DNA from: an uncultured Muribaculaceae bacterium
GTDB taxonomy: Bacteria; Bacteroidota; Bacteroidia; Bacteroidales; Muribaculaceae
Length of the DNA stretch: 15,802 nucleotides
Direction of reading: 5' to 3'
Assembly (NCBI GenBank): GCA_910587545.1
Contig: CAJUMI010000056.1
Location: 1-15,802 of the forward strand
Shown piece after piece: positions 4,861 to 11,808 of this stretch. Numbering within the stretch: the first letter of the stretch is position 1; every line of letters begins with the position of its first letter. The notes below the pieces were generated by a model. That model was not told the origin of the DNA, made no database searches, and saw nothing but the letters and a program-made list of their open reading frames with translations. The translations under genes were made by a program, and so were the position numbers.

Positions 4861-6543
4861 CTATCGGATATGCTTCTTGACTGATTTGTCGCCTTGACGG
4901 ACGATAAATATGCCATGGCTTGCGTTGCCGACTTTTATACCCTGAAGATTATAGTATTCGCACGGAATGTCCGGGGTCTCGACTGTGATATCCTCGATGC
5001 CTGATGCGGCTTTACTGAGGTCGAGTTTGAAATCACCGGCGAGATACTCGTCAAACATGCCGGTCATTGTTTCCGGATCATAATCGGGATTGATGAAACG
5101 GTTGGTGTAGACCCATTTGCCGTAGTCGACCGGCAGGATCTTGACGTCGCATGAATTGTCGAAAGTGAGGACGTTGTCTTTGAGATGGCCGCCGCTGTAG
5201 ATGCCGAACGTAACCAGGTGATCGAGTCCGTACTGATTGATCAGTTCATAGTAGTCGCTGCTGATGGCACACTCGCCGTTGCCCGGAATCGAGATCCCGA
5301 GAGGGCTGTATTCGACGTAAACATTGTCGCCATTTTCTGCATTGATGTAGATATAGTGGTTGTGACCGTGGTCAAGCGAATAGGCATCTGCGTTTTCCCA
5401 GTTGCCGCTGTAAGGGTTGACGATGCGGTAGATCCTGGGGTTGTCGGCGCGGTGTTCGATATCGACTTCATAGGTGTGGACAGTAAATAATGAGGGGTAG
5501 ACGCACGACAGGAAGCCTTCGGTCATGTCGGCTTTGCCATAGTAGACCCATTCGCTGCTGTTCTCGTCGGGAATGTCGAGAGGAGCGATAGTTGAGTATC
5601 GTGCTTCGCCGTCTTCGTCATAGCTGACGAAAAGTGCATAGGCGAGGCGGCCGGTCTGACCTTTGACGTTGATGGTGACTTCGCTGTTGATAGAGCATTG
5701 AGTCGCTGTCGTGGCGAAATCGGCAGGAATATCATCTGGCTTCTCGGAAAGCAGAGCATAGCGGACGCTGCTGATGTAACTGTCGCCTGACACACTGATA
5801 TGATAGTCGCCGTTTTTATCGGGGCATAAAGCTTCGGTCACGCTGATTGTGAGATCGTAGTCAACTCCAAGGGTGCCGCCGGGAAGGGCGAGAGCGAAGG
5901 CGCCGTTGCCGTTGGCTGCATAATACGAACCGTCCTGTTCGATGGCCAAAGCTCTGATGACGGGGAAAGTAATGACATTGTCGGTGAGCTTGCCCGCTGA
6001 TTTGTCGGCATCTTCCTGTTTGAGCGGGAATGCACCGACCACTTCGCCTACGAGTTCGGTGAGGGAGAACGCTGTCCCTTCGCCATAACCGTCGTCTACG
6101 CCGAGGGGTGACTCAAGCATACGCACATAATCGGGGTCGGTGGCGTCGATAAGGATATAGTAGCTGTCGCCCTCGCTGAAAGTGCCGGGACAATCGGGGT
6201 CGTTGACGACCTGTTCCTTGTATGGATAATTGGCCCATGGATCGACTATGCGGTAGAAGCCGGGATTAGCTTCGTCCTGCTGAACCTTTACTTTGAAGCG
6301 GACAGGATCGACCATGAATAGACTTGTGGCGATATCATCGACGTAGTCACAGAGACCGAGGTCGACCCAGTTATGGTTGATTTGGATGGCAGTTGTTTTG
6401 GCATCAGTCTGTTTAAAGCCGATCTGTTCCTTGATCAGACCGTTTTTGGGCGGTGACGGGTAAAGTTCGTTCAGCTTTACGTCCGAGGCGTATGTAAAAG
6501 CCGAAACCACAAGCATACATACAGCAGTAAAAATGTACTTCAT
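4861..6543 (-). CDS. Secreted surface protein with two internal repeats and C-terminal sorting tail
   Basis: The protein has 560 residues. MKYIFTAVCMLVVSAFTYAS is a signal peptide cleaved near residue 20. Two copies of a module of about 140 residues follow (about 59-200 and 332-475). Each starts W-V-x-x-G with an acidic turn, then F.V....EV/KV, then NPGFYRIVDPW or NPRIYRIVNPY, then YYILIDATDPDYV or HYIYINAENGDNV, then ESPLG or YSPLG. A beta-sandwich-like region (201-330) separates them. The end, 514-560, GIEDI...YYNLQGIKV...HGIFIVRQG...KKHIR, is the Bacteroidales tail seen on exported proteins and related to type IX secretion sorting domains. It is probably displayed on the cell surface. The YRLVNPY...SPLG module recurs in Bacteroidales gut proteins of unknown function. 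It has its own promoter candidate at 6591-6621. Confidence 0.85.
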   Translation of the reverse strand: MKYIFTAVCMLVVSAFTYASDVKLNELYPSPPKNGLIKEQIGFKQTDAKTTAIQINHNWVDLGLCDYVDDIATSLFMVDPVRFKVKVQQDEANPGFYRIVDPWANYPYKEQVVNDPDCPGTFSEGDSYYILIDATDPDYVRMLESPLGVDDGYGEGTAFSLTELVGEVVGAFPLKQEDADKSAGKLTDNVITFPVIRALAIEQDGSYYAANGNGAFALALPGGTLGVDYDLTISVTEALCPDKNGDYHISVSGDSYISSVRYALLSEKPDDIPADFATTATQCSINSEVTINVKGQTGRLAYALFVSYDEDGEARYSTIAPLDIPDENSSEWVYYGKADMTEGFLSCVYPSLFTVHTYEVDIEHRADNPRIYRIVNPYSGNWENADAYSLDHGHNHYIYINAENGDNVYVEYSPLGISIPGNGECAISSDYYELINQYGLDHLVTFGIYSGGHLKDNVLTFDNSCDVKILPVDYGKWVYTNRFINPDYDPETMTGMFDEYLAGDFKLDLSKAASGIEDITVETPDIPCEYYNLQGIKVGNASHGIFIVRQGDKSVKKHIR

Positions 6544-6590
6544 AAATAAATCAGGATTAATAATAGAGCAAAAGTATTTTAAATTCAGTG

Positions 6591-6621
6591 CAAAAATAGA
6601 AATAATATCACATTATACAAA
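6591..6621 (-). promoter_or_regulatory. Promoter candidate for the surface protein at 4861-6543
   Basis: On the minus strand TATTTTTG (6598 to 6591) matches TAnnTTTG, and TTTG (6621 to 6618) lies 19 bases upstream. A second -7 match, TACTTTTG (6576 to 6569), lacks a well-spaced -33 partner. The -33 element falls in the loop of the inverted repeat at 6608-6630. Confidence 0.45.
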
Positions 6622-6630
6622 ATAATGTGA
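6608..6630. terminator. Perfect 9-bp inverted repeat: terminator or operator
   Basis: TCACATTAT (6608-6616) and ATAATGTGA (6622-6630) are perfect complements around a 5-base loop. The repeat begins 28 bases past the lactonase stop, so it may end the mutS operon transcript, which is then followed by a T-rich but interrupted run. It also surrounds the -33 element of the next gene's promoter and could be a repressor site. The low-GC stem and the lack of an unbroken T tract make terminator function uncertain. Confidence 0.5.
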
Positions 6631-6658
6631 CACTTTGTCTGGGGAATCGCGGGTAGGC

Positions 6659-7720
6659 TTATTGGAAAACGATGCAGACTGGTTTGGGGCAGAGGATGGC
6701 GTTGTCGGTGGGGGTGAGGCTTCCGTCGTAGGGATTGCGGCTGAAAACTTCGATGCGGTTATCGTCGCGGCAGGCGACGAGCAGCCATCGGCCGTCGGGG
6801 GTGATAGCGAAATTACGAGGGTGGCGCCCTGTAGATATGGAGCCGGCGGCCGAAAGGCTTCCATCATCGGGGCTGACGGCGAAGATCGCTATGCCGTCGC
6901 CTTTGAGACGGTTGGTTACATAGAGAAAGCGTCCGTCGGGTGAGAGATGGATGTCGGCGCTGCCTCCCGCGTGTTCATAGTCGGCGAGTGTGTAGGACAG
7001 CGGTGTCAGTGAGTAGTTGTTCTTGTCGTATCTCAGATGGGTGACTGTGCCTGAGATCTCGTTGATGAGATAGACGTTTTTTCCGCTCCGGTCATAGACG
7101 AGGTGACGCGGCCCGGATCCGGGTTCGATATCTATGTCATACATGTCTTCTATTTCCGGAAACCCTTTTTTGTCAAGCGGGAAGACGTGCAGCTTGTCTG
7201 AGCCGAGGTCATTTGTGATCATCAGCCGTCTGTCGGGTGTGAATGATGTGAAATGGGCGTGGGGACCGCTTTGGCGATCGGTTACAGGACCGCAACCGGT
7301 GAACTCTACGATCGAAGGCTCGCCAAAAGCGGCTTTTGATCCGTCGAATGGGATAATGGATATGCTGCCGCCCGAGTAGTTTGACGCCACGGCATATCTG
7401 CCGTTGGGTGCCACGACAATATGGCATGGGTCGGCGCCGCCTGTCTGAACTGTTGTGACCGGGCGGTAGGCGTATTTGTCATCGCGAGTGCGGCGCATCA
7501 TGGTGACGGATGCACCGGGGCCGCCGTTCTCGTTGACGGCCAAGACTGTCAGTCCGCTGTCTGCGACAGCGAGAAATGAAGGGTTATCCATCCGGGCGAG
7601 TGATTGCCTGACTGTCGCGCTACCTGAGGCCGGATCAAACGCGTAGGTGTGAAAAGTCGTGTCGTTGGCGGATCCGTATGAGCCGACGAGCATTATGAGT
7701 CCGATTGCGGCTGAAAGCAT
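6659..7720 (-). CDS. Lactonase-family beta-propeller (6-phosphogluconolactonase-like)
   Basis: The protein has 353 residues in the seven-bladed propeller family of E. coli YbhE-type 6-phosphogluconolactonase (Lactonase, PF10282). Family signatures are in order: MLVGSYG (10-16) as the first strand, GGADPCHIVVAPNGRYAVASNY (94-115), GPHAHF (152-157) followed by NDLGSDKLHVF (170-180), GSGPRHLVY (201-209), GGSADIHLSPDGRFLYVTNR (252-271) and GRHPRNFAITPDGRWLLVAC (298-317). The predicted reaction is hydrolysis of 6-phosphogluconolactone to 6-phosphogluconate in the oxidative pentose phosphate pathway, but many members have other lactone substrates. The first nine residues are not family-like, so an ATG at 7693 (residue 10) may be the real start. 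It is the last gene of the operon, 29 bases after the acetyltransferase. Confidence 0.88.
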   Translation of the reverse strand: MLSAAIGLIMLVGSYGSANDTTFHTYAFDPASGSATVRQSLARMDNPSFLAVADSGLTVLAVNENGGPGASVTMMRRTRDDKYAYRPVTTVQTGGADPCHIVVAPNGRYAVASNYSGGSISIIPFDGSKAAFGEPSIVEFTGCGPVTDRQSGPHAHFTSFTPDRRLMITNDLGSDKLHVFPLDKKGFPEIEDMYDIDIEPGSGPRHLVYDRSGKNVYLINEISGTVTHLRYDKNNYSLTPLSYTLADYEHAGGSADIHLSPDGRFLYVTNRLKGDGIAIFAVSPDDGSLSAAGSISTGRHPRNFAITPDGRWLLVACRDDNRIEVFSRNPYDGSLTPTDNAILCPKPVCIVFQ

Positions 7721-7749
7721 GGCGTGAGGTGAATATGCTGAAGGGAATG

Positions 7750-8277
7750 TCAGTCTTTTTTGCCGTAGACTTCGGAGTGAAGTGTGCGGGCTGTGGATCC
7801 GGCCGGCAGGATTGTTGTGGCCATCAGGTGGAGGTGAACCGATGGCAGGTCGGGGGTATAGGGCGGCTGGATGTAACCGGTATCGATTGTCTCAAAACCG
7901 AGGGCGCGGTAAAAGTCACGGCGTCTGACAGTTTCGGGACGCTCGGCGACCGGGGGCTCGATTTCGAGGACAATGGGTTTTCGGCCGGTTTTTTCAATCA
8001 ATTTGCGCATTGCGGCCGATCCGACGCCACGTCCTCTGAGCGAAGGGTCTATGGCGAGGTGTTCGACGTAAGCAAAACGGTCGAACGTCCAGAGTGTCAG
8101 CATGCCCGCAAGACGGCCGTCGGCGATGACCGCAAAGAGTTCGGGGCGTTTTCCGGCCGCAGGAGATGCAATCGCTTCCCAGGGTCGGCGTTCTTCGGCC
8201 GGGAATGAATTGAGGTATAGTTCGCTGATGATGGTGAGATCTTCGGCTGAGATGTCGGTGGTGAGTTCTACGTTCAT
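7750..8277 (-). CDS. GNAT-family N-acetyltransferase
   Basis: The protein has 175 residues. The acetyl-CoA binding motif A is clear: VEHLAIDPSLRGRGVGSAAM (71-90), with the R/Q-x-x-G-x-G/A loop as RGRGVG (81-86). FYRALGFETIDTGYIQPPY (122-140) is the motif B region with the usual F-Y-x-x-x-G-F. These enzymes move an acetyl group from acetyl-CoA to an amine of a small molecule or protein; the substrate is unknown. NSFPAEERRPWEAI near the start (23-36) recurs in small bacterial GNATs. It starts one base after the mutS stop, so it is cotranscribed with mutS and perhaps translationally coupled. The last 25 residues (TARTLHSEVYGKKD) lie beyond the fold. Confidence 0.9.
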   Translation of the reverse strand: MNVELTTDISAEDLTIISELYLNSFPAEERRPWEAIASPAAGKRPELFAVIADGRLAGMLTLWTFDRFAYVEHLAIDPSLRGRGVGSAAMRKLIEKTGRKPIVLEIEPPVAERPETVRRRDFYRALGFETIDTGYIQPPYTPDLPSVHLHLMATTILPAGSTARTLHSEVYGKKD

Positions 8278-8278
8278 G

Positions 8279-10894
8279 TTAGCTTTTGCCGAGCAATATG
8301 CGGCGTATGTCGTTCAGTTTTGTGAGAGCCTGGATAGGGGTGAGATTGTCGATGTCGGTGCCGATGATTTCGTCGCGCACCTGAGACAGCACCGGATCGT
8401 CGAGCTGGAAAAATGACAGTTGCATGCCGCCGCAGCTCTCGGCCATCGCGGACAGATCACGGCCTATGTCATCGCGCTGTTGGGTGTTCTCAAGATGATG
8501 AAGCACCTCGTCGGCCCGTCGGACGATCGATTGTGGCATGCCGGCCAGTTTTGCGACATGGATACCGAAACTGTGTTCGCTGCCTCCGCGTTCCAGTTTG
8601 CGCAGGAAGACCACTTTCCCGTCGATCTCCCTGACCGAGACGTTGTAGTTGACAATACGGTCAAATGAGCGTTCCATCTCGTTGAGTTCGTGGTAGTGGG
8701 TGGCGAACAGCGTCTTGGGATGCAGTCCGGGTGTCTGATGTATGTGTTCGACGATGGCCCATGCGATCGAGATGCCGTCGTAGGTCGATGTGCCACGGCC
8801 CAATTCGTCAAACAATATAAGCGATCGTCGGCTCATATTGTTCAGTATGGATGCCGCTTCGTTCATCTCTACCATGAATGTCGACTCGCCGAGGGAGATG
8901 TTGTCGCTCGCGCCGACGCGAGTGAATATTTTGTCAATGGTGCCGATTCGGGCGCTGTCAGCGGCGACGAAACAGCCGATCTGTGCCATTATGACGTTGA
9001 GCGCTGTCTGACGCAGCAGAGCCGATTTGCCCGACATGTTGGGACCGGTGATCATCATGATCTGGGAAGATTCATTGTCGAGGCTCACCGAGTTGGATAT
9101 ATATGGCTCGCCCGGAGGCAGCTCGCGCTCGATGACCGGATGGCGCGCCTCGACGAGGTCGATCGCAAGAGAGTCTTCGACTACGGGGCGGCAGTAACGG
9201 TTTTCGTCGGACACGCGTGTGAATGACAGCAGCACGTCAAGCCGAGCGAGCATCGACGCGTTGACTTTGAGTGCAGGTATGTATTCGGCGACCGCAGCGA
9301 TCAGAGCGGCGTAGAGCCGGGCCTGTATGCTTTCGATCTTTTCCTGTGCGCCGAGGATTTTTTCTTCGTATTCCTTGAGTTCCTGGGTGATATAGCGTTC
9401 GGCGTTGACAAGGGTCTGTTTCCGGATCCATTCGGGTGGCACTTTCTCGCGGTGAGTGTTTGTCACCTCTATGTAGTAGCCGAAAACGTTGTTATAGCCG
9501 ATCTTGAGCGAGGATATGCCTGTGGCGGCGATCTCACGCTGTTGGATGCTGATGAGGTAGTCCTTGCCCTGATAGGCGATATGGCGCAGCTCGTCGAGCT
9601 CGGCGTCGACACCGTCAGCGATGACTTCTCCCCGGTTGACCGCTACGGGGGTGTCCTCTCGCACTTCGCGGCTGATGCGCTCGCGGATGGAAGAACAGGG
9701 GTTGAGTTGCTCCCCGATGGATTTCAGGGCCGACTGGCCTGATGACAGACAGAGTTCGCGTATCGGATTGATTGCCTGCAGGGCGTTGCGGAGTTGAAGC
9801 ATCTCGCGCGGCGATATGCGTTCGGTTGCGACTTTGGAAACGAGGCGCTCGAGATCGCCGACTTGTTCGAGTTGCTCGCGGAGCAGTTCGCGACGCTCGG
9901 GATCGCGGAAAAAGTATTCTACAACGTCGAGACGGCTGTTGATGGCCTTGGGGTCTTTGAGCGGAAACAATATCCAGCGACGCAGCATGCGTCCGCCCAT
10001 AGGGCTGACCGTGCGGTCGAGAACACTGAGCAGACTTTTGCCTCCTTCGTCGAGAGCTTCTATGAGTTCGAGGTTGCGGACGGTGAAACGGTCGAGACGG
10101 ACATATGAACTTTCCTCGATGCGTGAGATCGAAGTGATATGGGATATGCGGCGGTGCTGGGTGAGGTCGAGGTAGTGGAGTATGGCTCCGGCGGCTATGA
10201 TTGCGTCGTGCATGCGGTCGATGCCGAAGCCTTTGAGCGAGGTTGTCCCGAACTGTTTGCGGAGACGCTCGTTTGCGGCGTCGGACGTGTAGATCCAGTC
10301 TTCGAGTTCGAAAGTGATGATCTTGGATGTGAAACTTTCCTCTGCTTCACGCCTGAGCCCGCGCCTAACGAGGAGTTCCTTCGGCTCCATGTTGGCAATG
10401 ATCTTGTCGACGTAGTCGGCGGAGCCTTCGGCCGTGAGGAACTCGCCTGTGCTTATGTCGAGGAATGCGACACCGACCGATGACTTGTTGAAGTGGACAG
10501 CCGCGAGGAAGTTGTTTTCGCGGTGGTTGAGGACGTTGTCGTTCATTGCCACTCCCGGCGTGACAAGCTCTATTATACCGCGCTTTACAAGTTTCTTGGT
10601 CTGTTTGGGGTCTTCGAGCTGCTCGCAGATGGCCACGCGTTTGCCGGCGCGGACGAGTTTGGGGAGATAGGTGTCGAGGGCGTGGTGGGGAAATCCGGCG
10701 AGTTCGACATACTGCGCCGAGCCGTTGGCGCGGCGTGTGAGAGTGATGCCGAGGATCTCGGATGCCGCAATGGCATCGTCGGAAAAAGTTTCGTAGAAGT
10801 CTCCCACGCGGAACAGCAACACTGCGTCGGGATGTTTTTGCTTCATCTCGGCATATTGCTTCATCAGCGGAGTTTCGACAATCTTCTTTGCCAT
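8279..10894 (-). CDS. mutS: DNA mismatch repair protein MutS
   Basis: The protein has 871 residues, full length for bacterial MutS. It recognises base mismatches and small loops, then recruits MutL using ATP. The mismatch-reading motif GDFYETF carries Phe33 and Glu35 (F-x-E). The connector, lever and clamp domains follow. The ATPase domain has Walker A GPNMSGKS (617-624), GASDNISLGESTFMVEMNEA (661-680), Walker B LILFDELGRGTST (692-704) and the switch histidine in ATHYHEL (731-737). QLSFFQLDD (825-833) fits a sliding-clamp binding motif. The end NLTPIQALTKLNDIRRIL (850-867) is the usual helical tetramerisation tail. The start MAKKIVETPLMKQY fits the family. It is the middle gene of a five-gene operon, 15 bases from the membrane-protein gene and 1 base from the acetyltransferase. 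Confidence 0.99.
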   Translation of the reverse strand: MAKKIVETPLMKQYAEMKQKHPDAVLLFRVGDFYETFSDDAIAASEILGITLTRRANGSAQYVELAGFPHHALDTYLPKLVRAGKRVAICEQLEDPKQTKKLVKRGIIELVTPGVAMNDNVLNHRENNFLAAVHFNKSSVGVAFLDISTGEFLTAEGSADYVDKIIANMEPKELLVRRGLRREAEESFTSKIITFELEDWIYTSDAANERLRKQFGTTSLKGFGIDRMHDAIIAAGAILHYLDLTQHRRISHITSISRIEESSYVRLDRFTVRNLELIEALDEGGKSLLSVLDRTVSPMGGRMLRRWILFPLKDPKAINSRLDVVEYFFRDPERRELLREQLEQVGDLERLVSKVATERISPREMLQLRNALQAINPIRELCLSSGQSALKSIGEQLNPCSSIRERISREVREDTPVAVNRGEVIADGVDAELDELRHIAYQGKDYLISIQQREIAATGISSLKIGYNNVFGYYIEVTNTHREKVPPEWIRKQTLVNAERYITQELKEYEEKILGAQEKIESIQARLYAALIAAVAEYIPALKVNASMLARLDVLLSFTRVSDENRYCRPVVEDSLAIDLVEARHPVIERELPPGEPYISNSVSLDNESSQIMMITGPNMSGKSALLRQTALNVIMAQIGCFVAADSARIGTIDKIFTRVGASDNISLGESTFMVEMNEAASILNNMSRRSLILFDELGRGTSTYDGISIAWAIVEHIHQTPGLHPKTLFATHYHELNEMERSFDRIVNYNVSVREIDGKVVFLRKLERGGSEHSFGIHVAKLAGMPQSIVRRADEVLHHLENTQQRDDIGRDLSAMAESCGGMQLSFFQLDDPVLSQVRDEIIGTDIDNLTPIQALTKLNDIRRILLGKS

Positions 10895-10909
10895 TGTAGT
10901 GCTGTCGGG

Positions 10910-11284
10910 TTATTTGTTGTCAGAGGCGATTTTGCGCTGACGGGCCACGATAGCGAAATTGGTGTATGCGCGGACTATGGCTCCGGCGAGAGTGATAGCA
11001 ATCCAGTCGCGCATCGTGGCCGACGGCCAGAACAGAAACGCGGCTGCAACGCAGAACATAATCGAGCTCATGCTCTGGAGCCGGAACAGGCGTTTCAGAC
11101 GCATGTCCTTGCCTTTGTAAGGCGAGAACAAAGATCCTGTGAGCATTAGCGCGGCGCCGGCGGCATAAAGATATTTGTACCATTCGCCGGTATAATACGG
11201 TCCCTGAACCAAAGGAACGACCATGGCTCCGGCTATCATGAGAAAGCCGAGCATCGAGATGGAGTATAGTATTTTTTCTTTCAT
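10910..11284 (-). CDS. Small four-helix membrane protein, unknown function
   Basis: With the ATG at 11284 the protein has 124 residues. The frame can be extended to a GTG at 11314 that overlaps the previous gene by 8 bases, but the ATG gives a better N-terminus (MKEKILYSISMLGFLMIAGA). Four hydrophobic segments are visible at about 7-25, 38-54, 71-87 and 93-112. A basic loop (57-68, KGKDMRLKRLFR) and a basic end ARQRKIASDNK suggest inner-membrane placement with both ends in the cytoplasm. I do not recognise a named family. The position between a divIC-like gene and mutS suggests a conserved housekeeping neighbourhood in Bacteroidales, but no job can be assigned. Confidence 0.82.
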   Translation of the reverse strand: MKEKILYSISMLGFLMIAGAMVVPLVQGPYYTGEWYKYLYAAGAALMLTGSLFSPYKGKDMRLKRLFRLQSMSSIMFCVAAAFLFWPSATMRDWIAITLAGAIVRAYTNFAIVARQRKIASDNK

Positions 11285-11306
11285 TTTATTGTCGTGGACG
11301 ATATGA

Positions 11307-11615
11307 TTATTCACATGTGAAGATGAAAACGTCTTCGTCGGGGCGTTTCATGTTGTGCCGTTCGCGGACGACCTGCTCCATCACTTCGGGGTCGGTGTTG
11401 ATTAGTGAGTTGAGTTTTTTGTAGTAGAGCATGGAGTCGCGGTTGATCTTGACTTCGGTGCGTAGACTGTCGATTATGCGCTGATATTCAATTTTGTGAA
11501 GTACGGACGTGTCGCTGAAAAAGATCATATACAGGGTGGCGGCTATGACTCCGAGCGAAAGCAGGGAGAAATAGCGGCGGAACCAGCGGGTCGATTTTTG
11601 GATATCAGTATTCAT
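11307..11615 (-). CDS. DivIC/FtsB-like septum formation initiator
   Basis: The protein has 102 residues. It has a short basic cytoplasmic end (STRWFRRYF, 8-16), one membrane helix (about 17-33) and an extracytoplasmic coiled coil (about 40-72, HKIEYQRIIDSLRTEVKINR). It ends with the conserved block VMEQVVRERHNMKRPDEDVF (78-97), as in FtsB/DivIC proteins (PF04977). These proteins link the early and late divisome through FtsL and FtsQ and help activate septal peptidoglycan synthesis. It is the first gene of the operon, with a good promoter 25-55 bases upstream. The final FIFTCE is typical of the Bacteroidota form, whose members are often simply called septum formation initiator. Confidence 0.9.
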   Translation of the reverse strand: MNTDIQKSTRWFRRYFSLLSLGVIAATLYMIFFSDTSVLHKIEYQRIIDSLRTEVKINRDSMLYYKKLNSLINTDPEVMEQVVRERHNMKRPDEDVFIFTCE

Positions 11616-11638
11616 TGTACCGGAAGGAGACTCTTATG

Positions 11639-11670
11639 CAAATTTAGCTCAATTTCCTCAATGAGACAAA
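11639..11670 (-). promoter_or_regulatory. Promoter of the divIC-mutS-lactonase operon
   Basis: On the minus strand TTTG (11670 to 11667) and TAAATTTG (11646 to 11639) are 20 bases apart and match the Bacteroidota -33/-7 pattern exactly. Transcription would start near 11633, only about 18 bases before the first ATG. No Shine-Dalgarno sequence is apparent. Confidence 0.62.
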
Positions 11671-11710
11671 TAATTTTTTTAGTGTAGCGACAGGGTGGAA
11701 AGGGGATGGT

Positions 11711-11744
11711 AAAAAAATCCGCAACCGGAGTCGCGGATTTTTTT
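11711..11744 (-). terminator. Intrinsic terminator of the secreted-protein gene at 11809
   Basis: AAAAAAATCCGC (11711-11722) is fully complementary to GCGGATTTTTTT (11733-11744) around a 10-base loop. Read on the minus strand it is a GC-based stem followed by a run of seven T, 65 bases after the stop of the gene ending at 11809. It is symmetric enough to work in both directions. Confidence 0.87.
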
Positions 11745-11808
11745 AATGAGTGATGTTGTGTGGTTCAGACTGTTGTTGTCGTGAATTATCAGAATAAGAT
11801 TTATCGGT

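Noticed and set aside
7705..8208. Plus-strand open frame of 167 codons opposite the acetyltransferase
   Set aside because: The minus-strand frame has clear GNAT motifs; this is its shadow.
8690..9226. Plus-strand open frame of 178 codons inside mutS
   Set aside because: It is complementary to the conserved MutS ATPase motifs; no promoter or family resemblance.
10493..11149. Long plus-strand open frame of 218 codons across mutS and its neighbour
   Set aside because: It lies opposite the certain mutS and membrane-protein genes and has the Gly/Glu/Val-rich make-up of an antisense shadow.
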